Position numbers and translations under genes: made by a program. The notes below the pieces were generated by a model. The model was given only the letters and a program-made list of their open reading frames with translations. It had not been told where the DNA came from and did no database searches. A stretch of DNA of 41,740 bases from Magnaporthiopsis rhizophila (Eukaryota > Ascomycota > Sordariomycetes > Magnaporthales > Magnaporthaceae). Location of the stretch: positions 1-41,740 of the forward strand of contig PYSS01000182.1 of the NCBI GenBank assembly GCA_003049465.1, given 5' to 3'. Position 1 is the stretch's first letter; each line of letters starts with the position of its first letter. Positions 1-10,686 of this stretch are shown here, one piece after another.

Positions 1-93
1 GATAATTGGAAGGCCAGAGGCCGACTGTTCTATCGGTCTGTTTCCCTCCTGGGTCCTCTTATAATCTCCCATTTTTATTTCCTCTATTCTACC

Positions 94-245
94 TTGCCTT
101 CCTATATCTTGTCTTGCTTCCTATCTCGTCTTCCTATATCTCGTCTCGCTTCCCATATCTCGTTCGGCTTCCTATATCTTGTCTTGTTTCCTCTCTCTCG
201 TCTTCTTCCTATATCTCGTCTTGCTTCCTATATCTCGTCCAACCT
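94..245. repeat. Pyrimidine-rich minisatellite
   Basis: About eight degenerate copies of a unit near 19-20 bp with the core CTTCCTATATCTCGTCTTG run through this stretch. The plus strand is almost purely C and T apart from the repeated ATA and G. Open frames across it are repetitive (Leu/Ser/Ile rich) and have no gene-like features. It lies just past the 3' end of the minus-strand kinase frame. Confidence 0.8.
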
Positions 246-366
246 CCTGTTTCGCCCCTCCGACTCTTTGGTGGGTTTCATAGAGCAAGGCATCGGCCAG
301 CCGTGTCTCGCTCTCCGTCCAAGCATTCTCCCGCCAGCTTTGCGGGTGGGCCAGGGCAGGAGCATC

Positions 367-2495
367 TCATTCTTCTTCTCCTCTCGGGGCATCACCGCGA
401 AGCGGGCCTGGGCCGTAATCGTAGACTTGGCCGGCACCGGTACCGCCCCAGTCGGCCCACTCCGGCTCCTCCTCCAGCAGCAGCGGCACAGAACCATAGT
501 CTCCGCCGTCGCGTCCCTCGTCATGGTTCGCTGCCTCAGACCCAGATCTCGCAGGCTGCCGATGGCTGCTGGGGCCCGTCTCCGAGATGGAAGCCCGCCC
601 ACGACGCTTCCTATGCCTTCGACTCCTCGACGAAGACGACGACATCGACTGCTGGCCTGGCCTCTTGCGAGTCTTCCCCGGCCGGGGTCCTTCGAGTTCT
701 TCGTCGTCCGGGGAGCCATCGCGGCGAGACGTTTCTGCGCTTTGGCTAGCCCGGCCCCCGCTTGGTTCAGATGCGTGGAGCGGATCTCGCAGCCAGCTGT
801 CGTGGAAACGCACTGACGGCTGAGACTCGGGAGGCACGCCGCCCGATCTGGCGAATCTTCGGGTCTCCACCGAGTCATCATCGTCGTGGCCGTCGTCGTG
901 GTCGTCGTCGTGGCCGTCGTCATTGTCGGCTATGCGGTATTGGCTCTCTGGTTGCTGGCCACCGCCGTCGTCCGAGGAAGGGTCGCCGGTGGTGAGGAGC
1001 TGTGCTTGGTCGTGGCAGTACTGAGCCGACCGTCGCAGCTTCGGCAGCATGACCACCATGTTTTCCTGCAAGAACTGTTTTAGGCCGTCGTCTGGATCTC
1101 TGTCGAGCTCCGTCGTGAGCTTCTTGACGATCGATTCGCACCAAGATGTCCCTCCGGCATGGCCAGACGGAAGATCGCAGACGCATCCGAAGACGGTCAC
1201 GCCGAGGGACCAGATGTCGACTACCGGGGTGTAGCTGCTCGGCCGGGGATCCAACCAGAGCTCAGGTGCTGCATAGTGTGGTGAACCGCAGAACGTTGTT
1301 GGATCGTGGCTTTCTTTCGCGAGACCAAAGTCCCCCAGCTTGACGCAAATGTCATTGGCGCGCCGATACTGGACAAGGGTGTTTTCCGGCTTGACGTCTC
1401 GATGTAGGATTGGTGGACAGTGTCCGTGGAGATAGGCGAGCGCCGACAGACATTGCTTGAGAATCTGAACGCCCTCCACCGCCGATATGTCCTCGTGATC
1501 ACTAAGGGCTCCACCAGGCACGTACTCGAATATTAATCGAGGCGATTGCGTGAACACGGCTCCGAGGAGCCTGACGATATGGCCCTGGTGATATGTTAGC
1601 ATGTTAGCATAGGCGGCCATGGAGTGAGTGGCGGCTCTGTCTGGCTTACATGGGAAAGTCGTCCCATAATCTCAGCCTCCACCTTCCACGCAGCTTCGTT
1701 GAACCTTCTCTCCTGGATGGCCTTTCGAGAAGGCTGCTTGAAGGCGTACTCATCTCTGTCGCTGACGTTCTAGACATAAGTTATAACCCCGAAGCCTCCT
1801 TCGCCGAGCTGCTCTTCTACCTCGATATCGCTTGTGCTGGGCGTGCGTGCCCCCCTGGGAGCCTCGGTTCTCAGACGGCTTGAGACGCCCATTTGACCGA
1901 AGAGATCGTCCACGCTCGACACCCCCTGCTAGAAATTGGTGACATTATTGATGTACGGTTCTAACTCTATGTTGTGTTTAGAGACGACGATCCGGAACTG
2001 GAGGTGATCGTGGAGTTCGATGATGATCTCCTTGTCTTCTGGGACGGGGTGCCCGCCGATGATCCAGCGGAAGTCACTGCGTATGCCCCCATGCTTGCGA
2101 CCGGCTTTCCCGCCGTACGAAACGGAGGTGCCGCATGTCGTTGCCAAGTCGCGTACGACGAGGCGGTAGTTGTTTGTATCCCTGAAGTCGTTCTCGAACC
2201 TGATGGCGCAGTGCTGCTCACTGATGCCCGTTTCGTCGACAAGGACGATGTCGCTCGTGGCCGGGTCTTTTCCAAGCACGATACCGAAGCTGGTGCGCGA
2301 GCCCCGGCCGAACCTTAATTCGAGATACTTGGGTGGGTCGTTGTGACCTTCAGGCGAAGCTGGCGGCGAAGGTGACGGCCCGGCGTACATGGGGTTCAGT
2401 TCATTGATCACCTTGTCAGCCAACTTCCAACCCTTGCTACCCATTTCGGGGTCGCAATAGGCATATAGGCGAGCAATCAGGTCTGGGTCGGCCAT
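367..2495 (-). pseudogene. FHA-domain serine/threonine protein kinase, broken by two in-frame TAG codons
   Basis: The start is the ATG at 2495. Residues ~1-188 include an FHA phosphothreonine-binding domain (GIVLGKDP near the first strand, then the SEQH signature). A kinase domain follows with glycine loop LGEGGFG, lysine in EYAFKQ, catalytic loop HRDVKPEN, DFG in GDFGLAK and activation segment GSPHYAAPE. An intron at 1649-1585 (GTAAGC donor, GCTAACAT branch, CAG acceptor) joins GRLSH to GHIVRLLGAV in phase 0. The C-terminal ~200 residues are low complexity: Asp/His, Ser/Arg and basic stretches, with no further domain. Two TAG codons interrupt the frame, at 1931-1929 (end of the FHA region) and 1772-1770 (just after the glycine loop). 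No intron with good signals removes either. FHA-kinase order is that of Rad53/Cds1-type kinases, but many fungi carry divergent copies, so a checkpoint role is not implied. All catalytic motifs remain, so the loss is recent or the stops are sequence errors. Confidence 0.8.
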
Positions 2496-2832
2496 TTTGA
2501 CGTGGATCTCTGTTGATGAGCGGAAGGGAACCTAGACACGCGGGGCCCGTCCGGCTTAAGGCTGTCTGGATGCGGTTCAACAGATGGCACTGTGGAAACG
2601 GTGGGAGCCTAGCCATGTTTTCTTAGAGAAACCCTTTCCCATGCACAACTGCAGAAAAGTTCCAAACCCTTTAATAGGGATTTCTATAGGGATGATGTAG
2701 CCTTCCATTTCAGTGCTCTGGTATTGCATTCCCTTGCCCTTCGTCGGCCCCAGCCCCTTATGTGCCCGATTGACAGGATCCCCAATTCAAACCCCTCTCA
2801 ATGCACGCCCCTCCGCCGCCCTCCGCGACAAC
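2496..2832. other. Divergent intergenic region, FHA-kinase and 683-aa protein genes
   Basis: The two flanking genes are transcribed away from each other, so both promoters should lie in these ~340 bp. I see no strong TATA box or repeat. A C/T-rich stretch precedes the plus-strand ATG at 2833. Confidence 0.5.
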
Positions 2833-4937
2833 ATGGCCTCGCTTGAACCCACTCCTCCAAAAGTGTCCGCTCACGACGTCCTTGCCTTTAACGATGCGGA
2901 GCTTGTCCGATATATGATGCAAAACCGCGGTCCCGATGGCCGTTTCGTACTCGGCCCAGCCGGTTGGACAAGGCTGCCAAAAGACCAGCGAGAGAGGCTC
3001 GCTGAACGACTGAAGTACGCATCAATGCCCGGTGGCGTCTTTCCCACCGCTGCTGACAGCCGAGCAGGTTCGGAGCCCAGAAAGCTGCCGATGCCGCCCG
3101 GTCCTTTCCCGTTGATCTTGGTCAGGTCACGGCACGATTGCTGGAAGCAACAACAACAACAACAGACAACACATCGAATCAGCGCGGGTCTACGCCGGAA
3201 CGCCACGTCAGACGTCGGACTGAAACGCCGCCCGGTATGGAAGAGTACCGAGAGGCTGAGAGAGGCGATTACCATGCACTCGTCAACGATGGCGGACGAC
3301 CCTGCTTCGCGATCGCGCTTCTCGAGGAGATCTCCGAGAACCCCAAGAAATATCGCGAATTGCTGCGGCCGTTTCAGGGATATCCGGATACTGATTGCCC
3401 TGGTTGGCGGGTGTTCGGCGGACAATTGAGTCGCTGGCAAGACTTCCGCGTATGGCAGCTGACCAACAGGAACATATACGACCCCGACAGCGATTATCTC
3501 GCCTACGTCGAGGAGCACAAGCGCTTTTCGGCGGCCACAGGACTGGAGCTGAAAGACATGGCTGCGCTCGAAGCGGACCCCTCACACCTCAGACCAGATT
3601 GGAGACGGAGGGAAGAAAGACGCCGATGGGATTACCCGCATCTTTGGCGGCTCGAGGAGCCGAAGCCCGCGGGCGCAGAGGAGCGGGACGCCGAGGGTCC
3701 AGCGGCGCCCGACGCCGACGGCCATTTTCGCCTCTACGTCGAGAGGGTGAAGTTCCGCCTCGCGCTGTACGGATTCACGCGGCCGTGCGAGCTCGACGAG
3801 GACCCCAAGCGACAAGACAAGCTGACGACGTGGATCGAATACGTCAACTACGAGTACGCCTGGTACGACCGGCACACGCGTCGCGTCAAGCAAATGCAGC
3901 CGGAGCACGACGAGGCCTGGACTCGGCTGGTGGACTCGGGGGTGTTGCGACCTCGGGAGACGGAGGAGTATCTGTTGACAGACAAATCCGGGTGGGAACG
4001 CCAGCGTGAATACACGGCGGCGTCGAATGCCCACGAATCCGCAAAAGCAGCGCTCGAGAAGGCAGAGAATGGACACAGCGACCTGAGCATACCGGAGCGC
4101 GAGCAGAGGTTGGCAGCAGCCCAGTCCGAACTGGCCGCAGCACAAGAGGCCTGGGACGGGTTCGACAAACGGAACCGTCTCATTAGATTCTTGCGCGGCA
4201 GCCAAGGCAGACCGGGGCTCGACCGGGTCTGGAAGAACGTTGTGGACTCGGGTGTGTTGCGGCCCGGGGAGACGCAAGAGCTCATCTTCACCAAAGAATT
4301 CGGGGCTCGGCACTGGGAGGAAGGTTGTGCGATCTTGCGACCCGTGATGGCTGCGGAGAAAGCCGTCCGAGCAGCAGAGAATCTCTTGAATCAACGGAGC
4401 AAGCTCGGCGTGCCAGAGCGCGAGCAGAGGTTGGCGAGAGCCCAGTCCTGGATGGCTGAAGCCAGCAAATCTTGGGAGGTCGCCAAGAGGCGGGACGATC
4501 TCATCAGCCGGTTCCTCGGCGGGACGATGGAGTACTGGAGGGCAAAGCACGACCTGTACGTCCAGCAGGTTTTGCTGCAGTGGGCTCTGGAGCAGGTCCC
4601 CCTCATCGAAGCCGAGTCGTCCAACGAATCCCCGGTGGCCCGGCCGGGTGTATCCGATGCTCATCCGGCTGCAAAGCGGTCGGCAAAGATGACGATACGG
4701 TCGACCCGACCAGCGGCGACCGACGCTTCTCACAAGACCCGCAGCGGCCGAGTCACAAAGAAGGCGGCGCCACAGAGACGCGGTGGCGGCCGTCGAGTTG
4801 CCGGATCCCGGGTGGACGCCGCCCTGCCACCGGGTCGAAGGCGCTGCTCGAGCCTGCCGGCAACACTCGATCCACGCCACGGGGCCGTTTTAAAGGCCTG
4901 TGATGAAAGCGCTTCTGACGTTGAAGATATGACATGA
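2833..4937 (+). CDS. Hypothetical protein, 683 aa, with internal duplication
   Basis: The model has two exons, 2833-3014 and 3068-4937, joined through a 53-bp intron (GTACGC donor, TGCTGAC branch, GCAG acceptor). The join fuses ERLK to FGAQKAAD and gives 684 codons including the stop. The N-terminal ~60 residues look like a small conserved helical module (AFNDAELVRYM, LPKDQRERLAERLK). A Thr-rich stretch encoded by an ACA/CAA run follows. The middle holds a charged region and then two related copies of a ~110-residue unit, each with VDSGVLRP.ET near its start, PEREQRLA in its centre and a LI..FL.G end. These units have heptad-like Ala/Glu/Gln spacing typical of coiled coil. The last ~100 residues are basic and rich in Arg, Lys, Ser and Pro (SGRVTKKAAPQRRGGGRR), suggesting nucleic-acid contact or a nuclear signal. 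I do not recognise a named domain and give no function. Confidence 0.75.
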
Positions 4938-5697
4938 ACCATAGATTAGGGACTAGCTTGTTAGTAATATTGAATAATTATTGTCACAAACAGGCCTTCT
5001 GCTCCTAGCAGTGCTGATGTGTTGCACCGTCATAAATTGCCAATTCGAAGGTCAAGGTTCTACCTTGTGGCTTGTATATAATCCCCAGCTTGAGGTCCTC
5101 GCCTCAGGCGGTTAGATTCCCTTCCTTTGCCGGTTTTATCCACCACCTTCCCTGGACCCCAAGGCGACCCCCTGCTTTGGGTCACCCTACAACATGAACC
5201 TGGTCTGGCTGGGACGGTCTTGGTAACAGTGGGTCTAGAGTTTTTCCCAAGGCGGCGCCTCGGAGCTAACTTGGGTTGACCGATGCCGAGACCTCAGCTA
5301 AAGTCCCTAGGACGAGCAGGAAGCCCTTGGCTTTTGATATTTGTGTGCCTTGGGCACGCCTTGTCCCCCGATAGCCTGCCATGTTCCTAGCGGACACATA
5401 CCAACCCATCATCAGAAAGTCGAGCGTTCTCGCGAACCCTCTGACAACCGTCGTGATGGTGTGTGCCGAAAGACTCCTCGACCTTCTCAGCCACGGTCGT
5501 GCTGAAGCGCGCGATAGAGGCTGGGCTTACGCTAGATGTGTCTGTGCTCATCGGGCTCAGCACCTCGATCTAGATCAAGATCAGATTCGAGCCACCGACG
5601 AGACGAACGACGAGTGGAGATTTGGACGGACGACACGGACGGAGCTGAGAGCCGTGATTCTCATCAGGCATAAAATCTGGAGACTTATTCTTACCAC
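4938..5697. other. Intergenic region with one dispersed repeat motif
   Basis: This stretch is moderately AT-rich just after the stop at 4937. It holds a 24-bp motif at 5063-5086 that recurs near 36.9 kb. Open frames here (for example 5381-5701) show no motif, conserved composition or splice support. I see no gene. Confidence 0.5.
5063..5086 (+). repeat. Dispersed 24-bp motif, copy 1
   Basis: This segment (core TTGTGGCTTGTATATA) matches 36884-36907 with a single A/G difference. Both copies are followed by G/C-rich, diverging sequence, and both are preceded by a CAAGG-like tail. It is probably the conserved edge of a decayed interspersed repeat. The TATATA core alone does not make it a promoter. 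Confidence 0.55.
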
Positions 5698-6554
5698 CTA
5701 ACGGCGCTTCATGGAGCCCAACTCCTCATCCATGGTCTCCGTCATCTCGCAGAGGTACTTGACCACGGCTAACGCAGCCCCTGGAGCACAGCTGCTCGTC
5801 GCATATATATATACGTATCCTGTTGGCGAAACAAAATCAACTCGGGGTCGTTGCCGAGGATGTTCGTGTCCAAGGGCGCGACGGACTGCATGTATTGAGG
5901 CACGTTGGAGTACATGGAGCCGGTGCTGCTGTTGTCGGTGGGCTGGTGCATCGCCTTGTTTTGCTCGTCGTCTTATAATAGGCGCGCCGCTCTGCGTGTG
6001 CTGGCGGCTCGATCGGCTCGTCCGCCCTGCTCCATCTATAGGCGCGTATACGTTTCGTTCTCGTTCGTGGGCGAGCCGCCGTACCTCCTCGTGAGTAAGA
6101 CCGACACCGCCGGCTGCTGGGTCTCTCGTGTTGCTCATATATGCCGCGGCCAACCTTTGGTCATGGGACGCAGACCCTTTGACCAGAGCGACGACTTGAG
6201 CCTTTTGAGGCACTCCAGGAAGCAGGATGCCGTGATGAGAAATCGACGGCGCTCGCCGACTCGTCCTGGGTGATGACACTGCTTTATCCTCGAGCATGCT
6301 GGTGATGAGGATCTGCCCTCTTGATGACCTCGGCCTGATCCTGGGCGCTATGTCCTGGACGATCTCGATGATGCTCTCGATGGCGATCACCCGCTGCGAC
6401 ACGGCTTTGCCCGAAGGGTCGACTATCTGACCGATCTGGCTCCGCCTTCCCACCGGGGAGGACCCGTGTACCCGCCCTTGTTCTGGTTGTTGTTGTTGTT
6501 GTTGTCGTCGTCGTCGTTGTCCTCGTTGTTATTGTCGTCATCGTCGTCATTGTT

Positions 6555-6596
<42 letters not shown>

Positions 6597-6597
6597 A

Positions 6598-6631
<34 letters not shown>

Positions 6632-7361
6632 TATTATTGTTGTAGTTGCTCTTCAAGAACGGGTTGAATGGCTCGTTCTTGTTCTGGTCATGCGCACGAA
6701 TATGACCTCGACGAGGAGCACATCGCACCGGCGTCCATGGATGGGTTCAACGTCGCGTTGCCGGGCGGCATCACACCTGGCGGGCGGCTCATTCTCAGGC
6801 ACTCCAGTGGCGCCTCGGAGCATCGAGTAGTTGCTCGTGCTGAGCCTGCCGGCGACGCCCGTCGCGTAAAGTCCATAGTATCCACAAAGCGCGTGAGAGG
6901 CTGAATGAGATGGTGATCGAGTAGCTGCTTTGTGAGGTCGGTCATGGCGTCGGTCTTAATGTAGGACGTGAGCGTAGACGGCTTGTAGTCGTACTAGGGA
7001 ATTCTCTTATCCTCTCGCCGTAGGTGGCGGCATTCACCAGCTCCTGGATACAGATGTCCTCGGATGTGACCGCGGCGTCTATTGGATCGAGGCTCTCGTA
7101 CCTGGCCGCGCGCGTCCTCTCGAGCGGCGCGGGGTTGGCGGTCTTGGTGTAGCGGACCAACTTGCTCGTGTCCCTAAACGACTTGGACACGTCTTGCATC
7201 GTCTCGTCGGCGTCAGCCCCTAGCGACACCACCGACATCCTGCGGTCGTACCTGCGGCAGACGTTGGTCGCTTTGCCCATCCACTCGGCGAACATGGACG
7301 CGCATCTAGCCTTCTTACAGTTGACGAACGCTACACCGAGAACTAGCAGGCGTACGAACAT
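5698..7361 (-). pseudogene. Fragmented reading frame of unknown origin
   Basis: Gene-like pieces occur in order on the minus strand but in changing frames. They are 7361 to ~7000 (hydrophobic start, then a charged helical stretch with SLDPIDAAVTSEDICIQEL), ~6990 to 6870 (TDLTKQLLDHHLIQPLTRFVD), ~6870 to 6780 (YYGLYATGVAGRLSTSNYSM), ~6700 to 6470 (FNPFLKSNYN, then an Asn/Asp run), ~6450 to 6280 (QIVDPSGKAVSQRVIAIESI) and ~5960 to 5800 (NVPQYMQSVAPLDTNILGND). The frame near 5770-5700 closes with KYLCEMTETMDEELG. At least five frame changes are needed and few lack-of-gene gaps have good splice signals, so it reads as a decayed gene. I do not recognise the family. A host gene, a mobile element or an old viral insertion all remain possible. 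A spliced gene with undetected introns is less likely. Confidence 0.4.
6482..6650. repeat. TTG/TCG trinucleotide tract
   Basis: A long impure microsatellite on the plus strand. It is mostly TTG with blocks of TCG and TTA, and reads as an Asn/Asp run on the minus strand inside the fragmented frame. Triplet periodicity fits growth inside a former coding sequence. Confidence 0.8.
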
Positions 7362-7625
7362 TTTAGCATGACCGCGAACCGACCCGCGAAGTAGCGCATG
7401 CCCATATCCCCTCCGTGGCGGTGGACTTGACCTTCTTTGAGCGCGTGTACGTGATGTTGGCTGCGCATACGGCCATGACCTGGCTGGGGACCGGACTGAA
7501 GGTGGTGGTCCTCGCTGTCGGCGGCAAAGGACGGTTTATTCCAGGACCATATTCAATCGGGTCCCCGCCTAATTCTCAGGGTCGCCATTCATCCGCGTCC
7601 ACAGTCCCTTCACCACCTCCCAAAG

Positions 7626-8428
7626 ATGGCTCCGCTGGATTCGTTCTTCTCCAACAACTCGGCGGCACAGGCCGAATGCGACTCGTTCGCCGAGACGGCG
7701 TTTGGCGGCCCGGTTGCGCTGGAGAGGCCGCAGGGGGCCTACAGCTACACCTTGGTCGCTCGAGATAGTCCCGTCGTCGTCCAGTTCCGTGAAAGCGGCG
7801 GATCATCAACCCTGCCTGAGCCAGACGACCCATTGTTCCAGGCGTTCGTCGGTGCGCATCCAGGCCTGGTCCCGACTCACCCATTCATCGGCACAGTCGG
7901 CGCGTTCAGCGCCCACCTGATGCCCAAGCTTCCCGGCGTCAGCTTTTCTGATGCAAATGTGGCCTACCACCTGCAGCCTCTAAAATGGATGGTCCTTGCA
8001 GGGGATTTGGCGAGGTATACTACTTTTCCTGCCCAGGTCAGAACCGCCACCAACTGACTTCGTCCGCCAGGTCCTTTGCCAGTTCCTCCCACTGCGCAGG
8101 GCAGTCAGCCATCGTAGGACCTTACTACGGGCACGCTGGCACCGAGGAGACGTGTCTGCACAGACTCGATCATCTTTACAGGACGTTACCTAGTCGCTTT
8201 CGCAGTGCGGTCAAGCACGTGGCAGAGCACATAGACGATCTGTTCAACCCCAACAGCGGCTGCCCTTACATTCCCGTTCACAGCGACTTGAGCAAGACGA
8301 ACATATTTGTGAACAGAGATACCGGCAATCTGACGGGTATCATTAACATGGCCGAGCTGGACCTTCCGAAAAGCGCTGTTGCCCCACTGGGGAAATATGC
8401 AACTCCACCATTGCTGTTAAGTTGTTGA
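7626..8428 (+). pseudogene. APH-like phosphotransferase, C-terminally truncated and catalytically altered
   Basis: Two exons, 7626-8014 and 8071-8428, are joined through a 56-bp intron (GTATAC donor, ACTGAC branch, CCAG acceptor). They give 248 residues: a fungal APH-like N-lobe (VVVQFRESG), KLPGVSFSDANVAYHLQPLKW in the linker, then the catalytic loop HSDLSKTNIFV. That loop keeps the His, Asp and Asn of the kinase-like HxD....N motif. The next motif, normally I-I-D-W with the metal-binding Asp, reads GIINMAELD, so Asp is Asn and Trp is Met. Translation stops ~20 residues later at PPLLLSC, without the usual C-terminal helices. APH-fold proteins transfer phosphate to small molecules or proteins; the fungal clade's substrate is unknown. 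With the metal ligand lost and the C-terminus missing, this copy is probably inactive. AT-rich sequence with a telomere-like motif begins right after the stop. Confidence 0.7.
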
Positions 8429-8476
8429 GCGGCATTTTACGATAACAGCGGCCACAGTGCACGAATTTGATAGGCC

Positions 8477-8488
8477 AACCCTAACCCT
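8477..8488. repeat. Two telomere-like hexamers (AACCCT)2
   Basis: AACCCTAACCCT is two copies of the complement of TTAGGG, the usual filamentous-fungus telomere repeat. It lies 49 bp past the stop of the truncated APH-like frame. Two copies can occur by chance. Confidence 0.4.
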
Positions 8489-8794
8489 GTGCAACAAATC
8501 AGAACAAAAAAAAGTGCACAGGTGATTGGTGCAAACAATTGTTTAACAACTGCATCGGCTGCATTCGTGCATGCACAGGTGCCAAATACCGATGCACTTA
8601 AAACGTTTACGGAAACCAACAAAAACCCGCCAGGTAAATATAATTGGACAAGGGGGCGCGCTGAAGCCGTTTCAAGTGCTGTTCTAAAATTCCTCACTAA
8701 TAGCGCTGAGATTTTAGCGCCTGAATTTATTGCGCCTCGCTTCGCATCAGCCTGGAATATGCGCTAAAGCTATGCTCTGACCTTGCCGAAAGTG

Positions 8795-8825
8795 CCCCCC
8801 CCCCCCCAAAAAAAAAAAAAAAAAA
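8795..8825. repeat. Adjoining poly-C and poly-A tracts
   Basis: Thirteen C are followed directly by eighteen A. The abrupt switch is either a degenerate repeat end (such as a retroposed tail) or a sequencing weak point. Confidence 0.85.
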
Positions 8826-9481
8826 TCACCGACCAGCGGCGCGCGGAGTGGCCCGGGCATGTTCCAAATCGCTGGGAGAGAGACACAGCGAGGGTGGGCG
8901 CAACGTCCAACTTCTCGTTTCCTCAAAATGCATATTCGCCCCCGGCGGCGCAGACGGCCAGCTTCCTGCAGAGGCCTGCATCCCCACTGCCTCCGCCGTC
9001 ACCAGTGCACAAATCACGACCCAGCACCAGCGATCCGACCGAATCCTCGGGCCAGACCGATCAGCAGTAGCAGCACAAGCACGCAGTTCCCCGGACACCG
9101 TACGCCATCGACCTCCGCTCGTCGCCTTCCGTTCGGCTTCGACTTTTACGCGATCGACGAAATACTAGGCGAACGGAGACCGGAGGGGTGAACCAAGCAC
9201 GCAAACGCAGCGGCAATAAGGGCTCACTTCCGGAATACGCTTCCGGAGCTGACGGGACTGTCCGACCAAGCACAGCGTGCCGTTAGGCTGGCTTGGCTGG
9301 GAGGGATTCTTTTTTCGCTATGGCATGAGATATAATGCCGGGTTCACCGGTATGCTGGGAACTTTGGGTGATTCCGGCACCAATATGCAGATATTTAACG
9401 GGCTTATATACCAATACTATCCGTAGTGGTAAGACCCCTGTTCTAATGCGTCCTTATCTCAGCCACTCTGCATCCCCAACC

Positions 9482-10303
9482 ATGGCTGCCGCTGCCGCCC
9501 TGCCGATGCCGATTGCCGGCCTCCATACCACCTTCACGTCTGATCTCGACAAGGCTAAAATCGAGTAAGCTGTCTTTCTCACCACGGCATTTTTGGTTTG
9601 CTAATGCCAGCCTTCAATAAAAGCTACAACGGGCTTCCTCCCGGATGATATCCAGGAGGATGTCCGGAAGCTTAGTAGGGGCTTCAAGGTCGAGAACAAT
9701 CATGCCACCCTGGAGCCTGGCCAGGTCATGATCGGCCAAAAGGTGGCCGAGATCGAGGGTTCCATCTGGGCCCGGCCGATGCCGATCGAGAAGCTCGACC
9801 TGCGAACACATATGTTACCTACTTTGCAAGCGCCTACTGCAATCTTTCTTTATTATCCTCAAAGTCCGACCGTCAGCGGCCATGTCTCTTCGCCCGGCGC
9901 CGCCCCAACGCAGAAATGACCATGCTCAATCCTGCCAGCCAGATCCCGGACTGTGAAGACGACGAGGTCGACCATAGCAGCCTTGCGGGCACGGATGACG
10001 GTGCTCCCACGCAGGCGGCAGAGGAAGTTCTCGCAGCAGCCTCAGGCCTCCGATCCATAGGGGAAAATACCGACGAAGCACTACAACGCGGGAGAGAACA
10101 CAGAGACATCACCCAGGATGATAAAAATATTCCACCATCCGCAGGTCAGACACCAAACTCACTTATGTCGGGGAAATGTCTTGTGAAACATGCTAATCTG
10201 GAAAATTTTAGCTCCCGAGAATGCGCCAGAAGCTCGAAAAACCGTACCGCCCCGCCGACACGGAAGCCTCAGACGAGGAACGACAGATTGGTTGGTTGGT
10301 TAG
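9482..10303 (+). CDS. Hypothetical spliced protein, ~189 aa, one-base frameshift in exon 2
   Basis: Best model: exons 9482-9564, 9624-9813, 9939-10144 and 10212-10303. Intron 1 (GTAAGC, GCTAATG branch, AAAAG acceptor) and intron 3 (GTCAGA, TGCTAATC branch, TTTTAG acceptor) have good signals; intron 2 (GTTACC donor) is the weakest. After intron 1 the frame is kept only if one G of the GGG at 9631-9633 is ignored, which then opens GFLPDDIQEDVRKLSRGF. With that change the exons total 190 codons exactly. The N-terminus is Ala-rich (ALPMPIAGLHTTFTSDLDK). The middle has VMIGQKVAEIEGSIW. The C-terminal half is acidic and ends in a basic tail. I recognise no family. The clean intron signals argue for a real gene; the extra G is either an assembly error or a disabling change. 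Confidence 0.45.
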
Positions 10304-10686
10304 TTAATGTTGTTGGGGAGAGAGGAGGAGACGAGGATGAAAGGGCATAGGGAGGTGGGAGGGTGTGGGTGAATGTGAATGGGAAGCGCGGGTGAGTGTG
10401 TAGGAGGCGGCAAGTGGCAGGTGGCAATGGTATGCTGTGCTGTGCTGTGCTGTGCGACGTGGTGGTAATAGTGGTGATGGTGGTGGTTGTGGTCGCCCTG
10501 GTCGTGTCGCTCCCCTCGTCGGCAGCTCAGCGCGGGAGAAACGGACGGCATGTAGACGACTTGACTGACTGGCAAACTGCAGCGGCGACAGTTTTTTTTT
10601 TTTTGGTGATGATGGACGTCTTACATGCAAGCACTTGTGTCCGGCCACAGCACTCTTCTACAACCTAATCCGTCTTTATATTCGTT
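10304..10686. other. Low-complexity spacer
   Basis: This holds purine-rich AGG/GTG runs, a TGTGC pentamer run at 10434-10455, GTGGT runs and a T11 tract near 10591. I see no supported gene. Confidence 0.5.
10434..10455. repeat. TGTGC pentanucleotide microsatellite
   Basis: Four perfect copies of a GCTGT/TGTGC unit lie in tandem inside a GTG-rich, gene-free stretch. Confidence 0.8.

Larger units (their letters stand above)
8429..9481. other. Gene-poor region with telomere-like motif and C/A tracts
   Basis: The first ~350 bp are AT-richer than the flanks and hold two telomere-like hexamers at 8477-8488. A minus-strand open frame at 8697-8437 would be hydrophobic (membrane-like), but I see no family or start context to support it. 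A C13/A18 tract lies at 8795-8825. From 8830 to 9480 the open frames are Arg/Pro-rich shadows without motifs. Confidence 0.5.

Noticed and set aside
3582..4880. 432-codon open frame on the minus strand
   Set aside because: It lies wholly opposite the 683-residue gene and mirrors its high-GC codon pattern; no motif of its own.
5698..7361. Endogenous virus as the source of the fragmented frame
   Set aside because: Considered because of the orphan composition, but no viral hallmark motif is visible; kept only as an open possibility.
8437..8697. Hydrophobic 86-codon minus-strand frame
   Set aside because: Membrane-like, but from AT-rich DNA with no start context, splice support or known family.
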